Shown here one piece after another: positions 28,953 to 38,744 of a stretch of DNA of 57,233 nt. Origin of the DNA: UKL13-2 sp964417885 (lineage in GTDB: Bacteria; Pseudomonadota; Gammaproteobacteria; Burkholderiales; Usitatibacteraceae); contig CAYQKN010000006.1 of NCBI GenBank assembly GCA_964417885.1, positions 1 to 57,233 of the forward strand. The letters run 5' to 3'. The notes below the pieces were generated by a model. The model worked only from the letters and a program-made list of their open reading frames with translations, was not told the DNA's origin and ran no database searches. Position numbers and translations under genes: made by a program. Each line of letters opens with the position of its first letter. Within the stretch, counting starts at the first letter, position 1.

Positions 28953-31784
28953 ATGACGGTGGCCTCCGCAGCGTTGGCCGCCGTCTGTTCGGCATTGGCG
29001 GCGGAAAGCGTAACGTTGGTTACGCCCAATCGGCGGCTGGCGGCCTGGTATGCGAGCCAGTTCAATCAAGCGCAAATCGGGTCAGGCCGTGCCGTTTGGC
29101 CAACGCCGGATATCCTGCCGTGGGAAACTTACGTCGAGCGCACCTGGCTGAAACTCAGCCTGCTATCCGGAAACCCGGCATCACCGGCATTGCTTGACAA
29201 TCACCAGTGCCGATTGCTGTGGGAAACAGTGGTGCGAAGTGCGGACTTTGCAGCAAGCGGCCTGCTGAATGTGCGCGAGACAGCCACGCAGGCGCTGTCA
29301 GCCTGGACCTTGGCACGTGCCTGGCATCTGCTGCCGGCCATGCGCCGGGTGGCACTGCACGAAGACGCGCAAATGTTCCTTGGCTGGTCGGATCGATTTC
29401 AGGAGCTATGCCGTGCACGAAACGCGATTGATCGCGCCACCGTGCCGGATGCGTTGGCAGACCTGCTTGGCGACGCGATCACAAGTGCGTCTGGCAGCTT
29501 GCAGCAACTGCCCGCAAGCCTGATGGCCGCAGGCTTCGATATTGTCGAGCCGCAACAGCAGCGACTATTCGACCTGTTGCGAACATGCGGCGTCGCGGTC
29601 GACCTGCTGCCTGCCGCAAGCGATGTATTCGATTCTCGCTGTTGTCGTATCGAGTTTGCCAATGAAACCGATGAATTGCGTGCGGCAGCGGCATGGGCGC
29701 GACAGCGCCTGGAATCCGAACCCGGGGCAAATATTGCCATCGTCGTGCCGGATTTGAAACAAAAGCGCGGACTGGTGATGCGTGAACTGACGGATAGCCT
29801 GGTGCCTGCTGCGCGTGCCACCGCGCCGTCGGCGACTGGCAACGTTCACCCGCCGTTCAATGTCTCGCTCGGCGTCCCGCTTGCCGACTACGCGCTCGTG
29901 CGTGACGCACTGGCGGCCATTGAGTTTTCGCTGGGTCGCCCAATGCCGTACCTGCAGGTCAGCGCGCTGTTGCGCAGTCCGTTTCTGGGTGGCGGGGAAG
30001 CCGAAAGGGCGGCACGCGCAAAGCTTGATGCCGTGTTGCGCGAATCGGTCGCCCATGAGATCAGCTTGTCTTCGCTGCGTGCCCAGCTAGGCGAAAAGCA
30101 AGCCGGCTGCGACCGGTTGGTGACGTTGCTTGACGATGTGATTGCTTTGCGCCCGGGCCATGCAGTTGATAGCGCTGTCCGGCCTTTGCCGTCTACGCCG
30201 CCGGCGTGCAGCCAGCACTTTGGGCGCGTGTTGGCCGCATACGGATTTCCCGGCGATCAGGCCCTGGATTCCACCGATTATCAAGTGCTCGCCAAGCTGC
30301 GGGATGCAATGACATCGCTTGCCGGCCTGCAGGCAGTACAGCCGAGAATGCGGACGATGGAGGCGCTGGCGCAACTGCGCGGCATCGCCGGCGAAACACT
30401 CTTTCAGCCCGAGAGCACCGCCACGGCCAGCACGCCAATCCAGGTCCTCGGCATTCTCGAGTCTGCCGGCCAGCAATTTGATGCGCTTTGGGTCTCGGGA
30501 CTTGCAGAAGACAAATGGCCGCTGACGGCGCGACCCAACCCATTCATTCCTGCCGCGCTGCAGCGCGATGCAGGCATCCCGGACGCATCTGCGCTTGCGT
30601 CGCTGGAACTGGATCAAAAAATTACCCGCGGCTGGCTGGGCAGTGCGACAGAAGTCGTCCTCAGTCATGCGCAGGTTGCCGGTTCCGGCGACAGTGAACA
30701 GTGGCGCGCGGCAAGTCCGCTGATCAGAAATCTCGAGCCTGCTGGCCTGGACCGGGTGCTAATGGGCGAACGACCCGTGACCTACGCCAGCCTGCTGCTG
30801 GCTGCCGGCCTGCTCGAACGCGTGCCGGATGTACCTATCGTAGCGCTGCCAGGCGGCACGAGGATTCGAGGTGGCGCAGGGGTGATCCGTGATCAGGCCG
30901 CCTGTGCATTTCGAGCCTTCGCCCGCCACCGGCTGGGTGCACGGCCGCTGTCGGTCCCGCAACCGGGCCTGGATGCCGCGGCAAGAGGCACGTTGTTACA
31001 CCGCGTACTCTATTTGGTTTGGGGCAGCCTCGCCGATCAGGCGACGCTGGTGGCAATCGATGATGAAAAATTGCGGGAGCTAATCGCGTCGTCGGTGACA
31101 AGCGCCATCGCTTGGGCGCGTGCGCAAGGCGCCACCAGCCTGGCCGCCCGATTTGCCGCCATCGAGCATGGTCGCCTGTGCCGCCTGGTTTGGCAATGGA
31201 TGATTTATGAACGCGAGCGCGGTCCGTTCCGGGTAACGATGCGGGAAGCGGCGCGCCGCGTGCGGCTCGGCCGGCTTTCAATGGAATTGAGACTTGACCG
31301 GATGGACCAACTGCTTGACGGCACACACGCGCTGATAGACTACAAGACCGGTGTCGCCAAGCTGGCCAGTTGGCTTGGCGAGCGGCCCGACGAACCGCAG
31401 CTACCGCTCTACGTTTATGCGTCGGAGGAACAAATATCGGCGCTCGCCTTTGCCAGGGTCAAGCTTGGCGTGCGCGGAAAGGATTTCGGCTTCGAGGGCA
31501 TCTCGGCAATTGAAGGCCTGCTGCCGGATGTGACCGCCATTGAAACGCAGTCAAAATGGCGAAGTCAGGGCTATACGTCCTGGGATGTTCTCACCCAGCA
31601 ATGGGAGTCGGTGCTTGTCGATCTTGCGGAAGATTTTTCGCGCGGTGCGGCGGGCGTCAATCCCAAGAATGGCGCACTCACCTGTGCGCAGTGCGACCTG
31701 CAAGCACTGTGTCGGGTATCCGAGGCGGCCGGCCATGCGGCGCTCGACGTTGACCAATTTGCCGGTGAGACCAGCAGTGAATGA
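28953..31784 (+). CDS. AddB-like PD-(D/E)XK nuclease with predicted iron-sulfur cluster
   Basis: A 943-residue protein resembling the AddB-type partner in AddAB recombination nucleases. The N-terminal helicase-like region lacks a Walker A motif (LVTPNRRLAAWY occupies that place), so it probably does not hydrolyse ATP. The C-terminal nuclease has ALIDYKTG with Asp796. Cys651 (DQAACAFRAF) and the C-terminal trio Cys911, Cys914, Cys920 (CAQCDLQALC) match the four cysteines that hold a structural 4Fe-4S cluster in AddB. With the next gene it would process double-strand breaks for RecA. It overlaps the AddA-like start by eight bases and follows fdxA. Confidence 0.88.
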   Translation: MTVASAALAAVCSALAAESVTLVTPNRRLAAWYASQFNQAQIGSGRAVWPTPDILPWETYVERTWLKLSLLSGNPASPALLDNHQCRLLWETVVRSADFAASGLLNVRETATQALSAWTLARAWHLLPAMRRVALHEDAQMFLGWSDRFQELCRARNAIDRATVPDALADLLGDAITSASGSLQQLPASLMAAGFDIVEPQQQRLFDLLRTCGVAVDLLPAASDVFDSRCCRIEFANETDELRAAAAWARQRLESEPGANIAIVVPDLKQKRGLVMRELTDSLVPAARATAPSATGNVHPPFNVSLGVPLADYALVRDALAAIEFSLGRPMPYLQVSALLRSPFLGGGEAERAARAKLDAVLRESVAHEISLSSLRAQLGEKQAGCDRLVTLLDDVIALRPGHAVDSAVRPLPSTPPACSQHFGRVLAAYGFPGDQALDSTDYQVLAKLRDAMTSLAGLQAVQPRMRTMEALAQLRGIAGETLFQPESTATASTPIQVLGILESAGQQFDALWVSGLAEDKWPLTARPNPFIPAALQRDAGIPDASALASLELDQKITRGWLGSATEVVLSHAQVAGSGDSEQWRAASPLIRNLEPAGLDRVLMGERPVTYASLLLAAGLLERVPDVPIVALPGGTRIRGGAGVIRDQAACAFRAFARHRLGARPLSVPQPGLDAAARGTLLHRVLYLVWGSLADQATLVAIDDEKLRELIASSVTSAIAWARAQGATSLAARFAAIEHGRLCRLVWQWMIYERERGPFRVTMREAARRVRLGRLSMELRLDRMDQLLDGTHALIDYKTGVAKLASWLGERPDEPQLPLYVYASEEQISALAFARVKLGVRGKDFGFEGISAIEGLLPDVTAIETQSKWRSQGYTSWDVLTQQWESVLVDLAEDFSRGAAGVNPKNGALTCAQCDLQALCRVSEAAGHAALDVDQFAGETSSE

Positions 31785-34700
31785 GTCCGCCGTGCCGGCG
31801 CGGAATTCACCGGATCAGGCGATTCGAAATGAAGCGCTCCACGTCGCGCGATCGTTTATTGTGCGCGCGCCGGCAGGTTCGGGAAAAACGCGACTACTGA
31901 TCCAGCGATACCTGGCGCTGCTTTCATTTGTCGCTGAACCCGAAGAAATCATCGCGATCACGTTCACAAGGAAGGCGGCGGCGGAAATGCGTGAGCGTGT
32001 GCTCGCAGCGTTTGCGTCGGCGAATGATCCGGAGGGTGAAGACGACGGCATCACCCGCGCCTTTGCCAGGGCCGCGCTCGCACGAAGCGAGGAACGCGGC
32101 TGGCAGCTGGCGTCAAACGTGTCGCGTTTGCGAATTCAGACGATCGACGCGCTGAACGCGTCCATTACGCGCCAGATGCCACTGTCATCACGCTTTGGTG
32201 CCCAGCCGCAGAGTGTCGACGACGCCGGCGCTCTCTATCTGGAGGCAGCGCGCATGCTGCTGTGCGAAATCAATGCTGATGGTCCGCAGGCGGATGACAT
32301 TGCGACGTTGCTGGGCCACCTGGACAACGATCTTGCGGTGGCGGAGTCGCTGCTTGCCGCCATGCTTCGCGCTCGCGACCATTGGTTGCGCAATCTGCCG
32401 CTCATGCATGAGCGCGATGTACTTGAATCAGCGCTGGCCGCGATACGTGTCCGCGCGGTCGCCGCGGCGGCAGCATTATTTCCGCAACAGGCGCGGGAAG
32501 AAACACTGTATTTGGCCCGGTTTGCCGCTGGCAATCTGCCGGAAGCCAAGGCGGATGCCGGCATTGCGGCCCTGGCAGCGGTAACAGGCTGGCTTGACGA
32601 CTCGGATGCGGCGATACCCGCCTGGCTGGCATTGGCTGACTTCCTGCTGACACAAAGCGGTGCCTGGCGCAAACAGAAGGGGTTGAACAAGAATCTGGGC
32701 TTTCCGACCAGTTCCGACAAGCAGGAAAAAGTATTGCTCGATGTCGCGAAAGCCAGGATGGGCGCACTGCTTGAGCAGCTGGAATCCGGCCCTGCTGGCA
32801 CACAACTTGCCGCCGCGCTGGGCCGCCTGCGCATCCTGCCGCCGCCGGGCTATAGCGAGGCGCAGTGGGAAATTCTGGGCGCAATCGTGCGTTTGTTGCC
32901 GCGGGCGACTGGTTTGCTCTGGACAGTCTTTGGCGCACATGCACAGTGTGATTTCAGTGAGATTGCCCAATCGGCCTCACGTGCGCTTGGCAGCGACGAA
33001 GCGCCGACCGACCTTGCGTTGGCGATGGATTACCGGATTCGGCACCTGCTGGTTGATGAATTCCAGGATACGTCGTTTGCGCAGTTTGAACTGCTTGAAA
33101 AGCTGACGCGCGGTTGGATGCCCGGCGATGGACGCACGCTGTTCCTGGTGGGCGATCCGATGCAGTCGATTTATCGGTTTCGCGAAGCCGAAGTCGGCTT
33201 GTTTCTGCGCGCAATGAAGTATGGGATTGGCGGCATACCTCTGGAGTCGCTGACGCTTACGGTCAATTTTCGATCTGCTCCTGGCATCGTGGGTTGGGTC
33301 AATGAGGCCTTCGCCCAGATAATGCCTCATAGCGAGGATGGTGCCACCGGGCAGGTGCCATTCGCCGCAAGTGTGGCCTGGCAGCCGCTATTGCCCGGCG
33401 GTCGGCAAGCGGTGAACTGGTATCCGCAGTTCATTCATCCGGCCGAGCCAGGGGTGGCGGACGGCGAATTGCCGTCCGCCGGCAAAGCCGAAGCGAAGTC
33501 GGTCATCGACATCATTCGTCAGGCGCGATCAGACATGCCTGCCGGGCAAATCGCCTTGCTGGTGCGCAACCGCAACCATCTGGCAGATATTGTGCCGGCA
33601 CTGAAAGATGCCGGGATTGCCTTTCGCGCAGTCGATATTGATCCGCTGCAGGACGCCCCAGTGGTGCAGGATTTGCTCATGCTGGTGCGGGCAGTTGTGC
33701 ACTTGGCGGATCGCATTGCCTGGCTCGCACTGCTGCGCGCACCATGTTGCGGAATCACGCTTGCGGACTTGGCCGCGCTGACCGGTGGCGCCGATGCCGC
33801 CGGCGGGGAACTGGCGCCCGATTCGCGCGTGGTTTGGGAACTGCTTGGCGACGATGCACGCCTGTCGGCGATTTCTGCAGATGGGCGGGCGCGTCTGACG
33901 CGCTTCAGGACCGTCATGTCGCCGCTACTGGATTGTCGGCGCCGGATGCCTTTGCGCGATCTGGTCGAGAACGCGTGGTTGGCGCTGCATGGACCGGCCT
34001 GCCTCAGTGGCGACCGCGAGCTCGACGATGCGATGCGAATGCTCGACTTGCTCGAGGCGGAATCGGCCGCCCAGAGCGGCGGGAGCGACCTGGTGGACCT
34101 TGAGCTTTTCGCAACCAGGATCGCAAAACTCTATGCCGGTCATCAGACACACGCGGATGTCGGGCTTCCCCCGCCGGTACAGGTGATGACCATACATAAA
34201 GCGAAAGGCCTGGAGTTCGACACCGTAATCGTGCCGTCGCTCCATCGGGCGCCCCGCAATGAGGATCGCAGTTTGCTGGTATGGAATGAACAGGCCGATC
34301 CCGTCACGGGCGAGCGAGTGCTGTTGTTGGCACCGATCCGCGAGGTGGGAGCGGCGGACGACGGTGACGCGATCTACCGTTTTGTCCAGCTTCGCGAACG
34401 CGAGCGACAGCAGCATGAAGATGTGCGCCTGTTTTATGTTGCGGCAACGCGGGCGAAGCAGCAACTTCATCTGCTTGCGACTGTTGCCGTGAAGGTCGAC
34501 GCAGGGGAGTCGCGTATGGCAGCGCCGCGTGCGATGAGTCTGCTGGCCGCGTTGTGGCCGGTTGCCGGTCCGGTGTTTGCCAGCGCGCTTGCCGTCTCGC
34601 CGTCGCGCGGCGAATTGCCGGCGACCACGGGTGATTCTAAGTCTGCAACCGCCGCTCCTCGCCGACTGCCATCAGGTTTTACAGCGCCTGCCACGTTGCC

Positions 34701-35310
34701 GCCGGCTGTGACGTCGGTCGCTCCAGGGCTTAGCGGGCCTTTGACGCGGATTGATTTTGAGTGGGCCGGCGAGACCGCGCGCCATGTCGGCACGGTGGTG
34801 CACGAATTCCTGCGTCAAATTGCCGAGCAGGGGTTGGCAGCCTGGCCTGTCGCGCGTATCGGCCAGTCGATACCTCAATTTGATCTGGAGCTGCGGCGAC
34901 TTGGCGTCGATGCGGTGGAACGGCCGGAGGCGGCGCGGCGGGTGGCGACCGCATTGATCAACACGGTCGTGGATAAACGCGGCAGATGGCTGCTTGGCGA
35001 GCAGATGGAGCCAAAGTCAGAGTGGCGGTTGACGGGACATGCTGGAGGTTCAGTGGTCAATGTTGCGATTGATCGTACTTTCATCGCTGGAGACGGTACT
35101 CGCTGGATCATCGACTACAAAACCGGCGAGCACAGGGGTGGCAACCTGGACGCGTTTCTGGACAACGAGGTTTCGCGTTATCGTCAGCAGCTCGATACTT
35201 ATGCGGCTTTGCTGCATAAGTACCAAATGTCCGGGCGTCAATCGCCAATCCGGCTCGGGCTGTATTTCCCGATGTTTGCCGGCTGGCGCGAATGGTGCTG
35301 GGAGCCATAG
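31777..35310 (+). CDS. AddA-like UvrD-family helicase-nuclease
   Basis: A 1177-residue SF1A helicase with a C-terminal nuclease, the ATP-driven partner of the preceding AddB-like protein. Motifs: Walker A APAGSGKT with Lys37; Ia ITFTRKAAAEMRERV; II LVDEFQDTSF (about 425-434); III FLVGDPMQSIYRFREAE; IV TVNFRSAPG; V MTIHKAKGLEFDTV; VI RLFYVAATRAKQQ; nuclease IIDYKTGEH with Asp1113 and downstream RYRQQLDTYAALL. A Pro/Ala-rich linker lies between helicase and nuclease (about 930-985). GTG 31777, preceded by GGTGAG, is chosen; the open frame upstream lies inside addB. No Chi site can be predicted from this. Confidence 0.9.
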   Translation: MNESAVPARNSPDQAIRNEALHVARSFIVRAPAGSGKTRLLIQRYLALLSFVAEPEEIIAITFTRKAAAEMRERVLAAFASANDPEGEDDGITRAFARAALARSEERGWQLASNVSRLRIQTIDALNASITRQMPLSSRFGAQPQSVDDAGALYLEAARMLLCEINADGPQADDIATLLGHLDNDLAVAESLLAAMLRARDHWLRNLPLMHERDVLESALAAIRVRAVAAAAALFPQQAREETLYLARFAAGNLPEAKADAGIAALAAVTGWLDDSDAAIPAWLALADFLLTQSGAWRKQKGLNKNLGFPTSSDKQEKVLLDVAKARMGALLEQLESGPAGTQLAAALGRLRILPPPGYSEAQWEILGAIVRLLPRATGLLWTVFGAHAQCDFSEIAQSASRALGSDEAPTDLALAMDYRIRHLLVDEFQDTSFAQFELLEKLTRGWMPGDGRTLFLVGDPMQSIYRFREAEVGLFLRAMKYGIGGIPLESLTLTVNFRSAPGIVGWVNEAFAQIMPHSEDGATGQVPFAASVAWQPLLPGGRQAVNWYPQFIHPAEPGVADGELPSAGKAEAKSVIDIIRQARSDMPAGQIALLVRNRNHLADIVPALKDAGIAFRAVDIDPLQDAPVVQDLLMLVRAVVHLADRIAWLALLRAPCCGITLADLAALTGGADAAGGELAPDSRVVWELLGDDARLSAISADGRARLTRFRTVMSPLLDCRRRMPLRDLVENAWLALHGPACLSGDRELDDAMRMLDLLEAESAAQSGGSDLVDLELFATRIAKLYAGHQTHADVGLPPPVQVMTIHKAKGLEFDTVIVPSLHRAPRNEDRSLLVWNEQADPVTGERVLLLAPIREVGAADDGDAIYRFVQLRERERQQHEDVRLFYVAATRAKQQLHLLATVAVKVDAGESRMAAPRAMSLLAALWPVAGPVFASALAVSPSRGELPATTGDSKSATAAPRRLPSGFTAPATLPPAVTSVAPGLSGPLTRIDFEWAGETARHVGTVVHEFLRQIAEQGLAAWPVARIGQSIPQFDLELRRLGVDAVERPEAARRVATALINTVVDKRGRWLLGEQMEPKSEWRLTGHAGGSVVNVAIDRTFIAGDGTRWIIDYKTGEHRGGNLDAFLDNEVSRYRQQLDTYAALLHKYQMSGRQSPIRLGLYFPMFAGWREWCWEP

Positions 35311-35477
35311 GCGCGGCTGGAGGCGCCTCTGCACCAATCTTGACCGGCGCAGCTGTCGCCGCGTGATTTGCGGCACAGAGCTGGTGCGTATGGGCAGCGG
35401 ATCGCGTGCATCATCGCCGTGCGACGTTTTGGCACGCGAGGTGCTTGTACGCAACCATCCAAATTTGCGGCTGCGAC

Positions 35478-36509
35478 ATGTCAGATATTTCAAGTGTGAT
35501 CCGCGCGCTATGTGCGGAAGCAGACAGTTTGACGACTGGCGATTGCTCCGTCAGACCGGACCTGATGTGCCGGGCTTTTGCGGCAATACTCGATGGCGGC
35601 GCGTCTGACCTTGAAACCGGCGCCTTGATCGCCGTATCAGCATCGATTGAAGCACAGCGTGATTGCGCAAGATACGCAGAGGTCGTTCTGGGCCTTCATG
35701 ATGCAATTCGCGAGCGCATGGTGTCGTTGGAAGTCGACGACGATACGGCGCCGGTTGTGGTGCTGGCAAATTACGGTGATGACTGGCGCACCGCCTCGCT
35801 TTCCCTGCTCGCGTTGCTGCTACGCCGAATTGGTGTGCGCGTCCTGGTACACGGAGCGCTTGAAACATACGGTGGACTATTCAATTGCGGCGTGTTGCGT
35901 GAATTTGGCATCCTGCCAGCCACCACGCGAAGCCAGGCACAAAGGCAACTTGTAGACGCCGGTATCGCCCTGGTGCCGGCAACCCTGTATTCGCCCGCCC
36001 TGGCAACCATGCTATCGCTGAAGAACAGACTTGGAACTTCAACGCCCGCGCACAGCCTCGCAAAGCTGCTGATGCCATTGCGTTCCAGGCGACCTGCGTT
36101 GCATCTTGTTCAAGCGCCGAACTGGCTCAGGCCTGGCCTGGAAAACGAGAATTTATTGCGTGACGGGCGGGTTCTGCTTCTTTCAGTATCGGTTGGCAAC
36201 GAGGCGTTTGACGGTTGTCGTCCTCGCATCGCGTTCCGCGAAGATGCGGCGGGTGGAATTTGGCGGGTGCTGTTTGAAGAAGAGCGCATTCAGGCAAGGA
36301 TCAACCCGGCCAGTGAAGCTTCCCCCGCCATTGGTGATCCGCGCGGATGGTCGGAATGGATCAAAAAGCAACTGCTGGGCAAGGTCGTGCCGCCGGCGCC
36401 GACGGTCAATTTGCTTGCCAGTTGTCTGTTCGGTTGTGGCTACGCGTCCGACATGAGCAAGGCCAAGGCACTGGCGGCCGTCCAGACCAACGGCCTTGCG
36501 GCGGCTTGA
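35478..36509 (+). CDS. YbiB/TrpD2-like glycosyl-transferase-fold protein
   Basis: A 343-residue protein resembling the TrpD2 (YbiB) branch of the anthranilate phosphoribosyltransferase fold, with a small helical N-domain (DGGASDLETGALIAVSASIEA, about 38-58) and a larger alpha/beta domain (PVVVLANYGDDWRTASLSLLALLLRRIGVRVLVHG). The PRPP-binding glycine-rich loop of true TrpD (GTGG) is not seen (NYGDDW there instead), so it is unlikely to make tryptophan. E. coli YbiB binds DNA and is damage-inducible, which would fit its place 167 bases after the AddAB-like pair. I find no LexA box in that gap, which otherwise shows nothing. Confidence 0.75.
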   Translation: MSDISSVIRALCAEADSLTTGDCSVRPDLMCRAFAAILDGGASDLETGALIAVSASIEAQRDCARYAEVVLGLHDAIRERMVSLEVDDDTAPVVVLANYGDDWRTASLSLLALLLRRIGVRVLVHGALETYGGLFNCGVLREFGILPATTRSQAQRQLVDAGIALVPATLYSPALATMLSLKNRLGTSTPAHSLAKLLMPLRSRRPALHLVQAPNWLRPGLENENLLRDGRVLLLSVSVGNEAFDGCRPRIAFREDAAGGIWRVLFEEERIQARINPASEASPAIGDPRGWSEWIKKQLLGKVVPPAPTVNLLASCLFGCGYASDMSKAKALAAVQTNGLAAA

Positions 36510-36513
36510 CTGG

Positions 36514-37002
36514 CTATTGCGGCTTGGGCGCGCGATCGAGCCCCCGGATGATGTCGCCAACAAATATCCGGTTGGCGCTGAACCAGCCGCTGTTCATTTC
36601 AAGCGCGAACCGCGCCGGGCCTGCCGCTTGATGGGATTGCTCGGTAAACGGCTGCATTTCGTGAATGCTCAGAATTTTGCCCCGATCATCCAGGAACGCA
36701 ACGGCAAGCGGGAGCGGTGTATTGCGCATCCACATGGCGTGGTAGGCAATCTGCGGAAAAACAAACAACATGCCTTCGTTTCGGGCCATCTTCTCGCGAA
36801 ACATCAGCCCGCGCTGGCGCGACTCGTCGGTTGCCGCGACTTCGGCTTGGATGGATTGATTGCCGGCTTTCAAGGAAATGATCGGCAAACCGGTGGTAAA
36901 GGGCGCCCGCGCCATGGATGAAAGGCACCAACACGCGATGACCATGCCTAGCAAGGCATGAAGAACTGACCTGGAAAAATTCACGGTGGCGGTTGCTCCC
37001 AT
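36514..37002 (-). CDS. DUF192-family exported protein
   Basis: A 162-residue protein with an N-terminal hydrophobic signal or anchor (HALLGMVIACWCLSSMARA). The DUF192 core follows: VEVAATDESRQRGLMFRE-type AATDESRQRGLMFREKM, MLFVFPQIAYHAMWMRNTPLPLAVAFLDD, IHEMQPFT and the AALEMNSGWF-like FALEMNSGWF block, ending in a conserved G. It is a small beta-rich periplasmic protein of unknown function. GTG 37005 is also in frame; I prefer ATG 37002. It follows dut by three bases, so it is the last gene of the coaBC-dut operon. It converges on ybiB with only four bases between the stop codons. Confidence 0.88.
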   Translation of the reverse strand: MGATATVNFSRSVLHALLGMVIACWCLSSMARAPFTTGLPIISLKAGNQSIQAEVAATDESRQRGLMFREKMARNEGMLFVFPQIAYHAMWMRNTPLPLAVAFLDDRGKILSIHEMQPFTEQSHQAAGPARFALEMNSGWFSANRIFVGDIIRGLDRAPKPQ

Positions 37003-37005
37003 CAC

Positions 37006-37455
37006 TTACTGTTTGCCTGTGCTGCCGAACCCCGCCGCCCCTCGATTGGAGGCATCAAAGTCGTCAACCAGATTGAATTGGACCTGTATGACCGGAACAA
37101 CGATCAACTGCGCAATCCGTTCCATTGGTTCGATGGTAAAAGCGGATTTGCCTCGGTTCCAGGCAGAAATGAAAATCTGCCCCTGATAGTCGGAATCAAT
37201 CAATCCGACAAGATTGCCCAAAACAATTCCATGTTTGTGGCCGAGTCCCGACCGGGGCAACACCAACGCGGCAAGATTTGTGTCGGCAAGGTGAATGGCG
37301 ATTCCGGACGGTATCAGTGTGGTGTCGCCAATACCCAAAACGATCGGGGCATCGATACATGCGCGCAGGTCAAGACCGGCCGACCCGGGCGTGGCATAGG
37401 TCGGCAACTGTTCTAGGAGACGGCGATCCAGTACTCGGACATCCAGCTTATGCAT
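37006..37455 (-). CDS. dut: dUTP diphosphatase
   Basis: A 149-residue trimeric dUTPase that hydrolyses dUTP to dUMP, keeping uracil out of DNA and feeding thymidylate synthesis. All five motifs are visible: PGSAGLDLRA (1), PRSGLGHKHG (2), GLIDSDYQGQI (3), RIAQLIVVP (4) and RGAAGFGSTG (5). ATG 37455 overlaps the coaBC end by eight bases, implying coupling; the longer open frame upstream belongs to the coaBC region. The coaBC-dut pairing is common in proteobacteria. Confidence 0.97.
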   Translation of the reverse strand: MHKLDVRVLDRRLLEQLPTYATPGSAGLDLRACIDAPIVLGIGDTTLIPSGIAIHLADTNLAALVLPRSGLGHKHGIVLGNLVGLIDSDYQGQIFISAWNRGKSAFTIEPMERIAQLIVVPVIQVQFNLVDDFDASNRGAAGFGSTGKQ

Positions 37456-38713
37456 TTTTTTCTGTATCCATGATTTGGTCGCGTTTGTTGCTGGCGTTGC
37501 TACCTCTTGCCGATGCCGTGAAAAGCCGCAAGGCGTGGGCAACAATTTGTCGCGCGACCTGTGACTTTGATGCCTGAGGGAGCTCATATTCGCCCGTCGC
37601 ATCAACAATGGTAACCAGATTGTTGTCCGAACCAATTGCCTGCAATGCTGAATTGGCGACAATCATGGGAATTTGCTTCTTTTCACGTTTTATGCACGCA
37701 TTTTCGACCACATTTTCACTTTCTGCAGCGAACCCGACGCAGAATGGGCCATCTTTCTGGGAGGCTGCCCACGCGAGTATGTCGACAGTCGGCGCCAATT
37801 CAATCGTTATCGGCGCACCAGACTTCTTGATTTTTTGTGTGTGTGGGTTGGTAGGTGTGTAATCGGCGACCGCGGCCACCGCGAAAAACAGGTCAACGTC
37901 GGTGAAATGTTGTTTAACGGCGTCGAACATCTCTGAAGACGTTCTAACGCCGACTTTCTTTACAAACATGGGTGCAGCTAAGTTGGTGGGGCCGCTGACC
38001 AGTACGACATTTGCGCCAGCATCGCGTAGGGCCTCGGCAATGGCATAGCCCATTTTCCCGGAACTGGAATTGGTGATGCCCCTGACGGGGTCAATCGGCT
38101 CAAAAGTTGGGCCGGCTGTAACCAAGGCATGGTAGCCAGCCAGCGATTGCGATTCTCGAACTGCCACACGATCAAGGATTGTCTGCGCCAGGACATCCGG
38201 CTCAACCATTCTGCCTGGACCAGTTTCACCGCAAGCTTGATCCCCTTCATCTGGGCCGACAATTGTTACGCCGTCTCGGCGTAGCAAGTCAATATTGCGC
38301 TGCATCGGCGGACTTTCCCACATTTCACGGTTCATCGCTGGCGCAACAATCAGCGGGCATGTCGGCTGGCGGGCAATACAAAGCGTTGACAGCAAGTCGC
38401 CGGCAATGCCATGCGCCAGCTTCGCAAGGAAGTCCGCTGTTGCAGGCGCGATCAAGATGGCATCGGCACCGCGGGAAAGCTCAATGTGCGCCATGTTGTT
38501 GGCGATTCGCGGGTCCCAGCTGTCGCTGAACACCGGGTTGCCGGAGAGGCTTTGCATGGTCACGGGGGTAATGAAACGCGTTGCGGCCTCAGTCATCACC
38601 ACATGGATATCAACGGCTGACTTGCGCAGCAAGCGGGTGATTTCTGCGGCCTTATAGGCGGCGATTCCGCCGGTAATACCCAATACGATTCGTTTTGCTT
38701 TTTTTTCCGTCAT
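37448..38713 (-). CDS. coaBC: Bifunctional phosphopantothenoylcysteine decarboxylase/synthetase
   Basis: A 421-residue CoaBC that joins cysteine to 4'-phosphopantothenate (CoaB) and decarboxylates the product (CoaC), two steps of coenzyme A synthesis. The N-terminal flavoprotein half has GGIAAYKAAE, the catalytic His in NMAHIELSRGAD, APATADF, PAMNREMW and the active-site Cys in DQACGETGPGRM. The C-terminal half has VTAGPTFEPIDPVRGITNSSSGKMG, AAVADYTPTN and FAAESEN. A tail of about 30 residues (ASARGSNASNKRDQ) follows the CoaB domain, longer than usual. It is divergent from radC across 31 bases and coupled to dut. Confidence 0.97.
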   Translation of the reverse strand: MTEKKAKRIVLGITGGIAAYKAAEITRLLRKSAVDIHVVMTEAATRFITPVTMQSLSGNPVFSDSWDPRIANNMAHIELSRGADAILIAPATADFLAKLAHGIAGDLLSTLCIARQPTCPLIVAPAMNREMWESPPMQRNIDLLRRDGVTIVGPDEGDQACGETGPGRMVEPDVLAQTILDRVAVRESQSLAGYHALVTAGPTFEPIDPVRGITNSSSGKMGYAIAEALRDAGANVVLVSGPTNLAAPMFVKKVGVRTSSEMFDAVKQHFTDVDLFFAVAAVADYTPTNPHTQKIKKSGAPITIELAPTVDILAWAASQKDGPFCVGFAAESENVVENACIKREKKQIPMIVANSALQAIGSDNNLVTIVDATGEYELPQASKSQVARQIVAHALRLFTASARGSNASNKRDQIMDTEKNA

Positions 38714-38744
38714 TGAAGAATTTTACACAGGAAAACTGAACATC

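Noticed and set aside
35311..35477. LexA box upstream of the YbiB-like gene
   Set aside because: CTGT and ACAG occur but 18 bases apart, not the eight expected; no proper SOS box is present.
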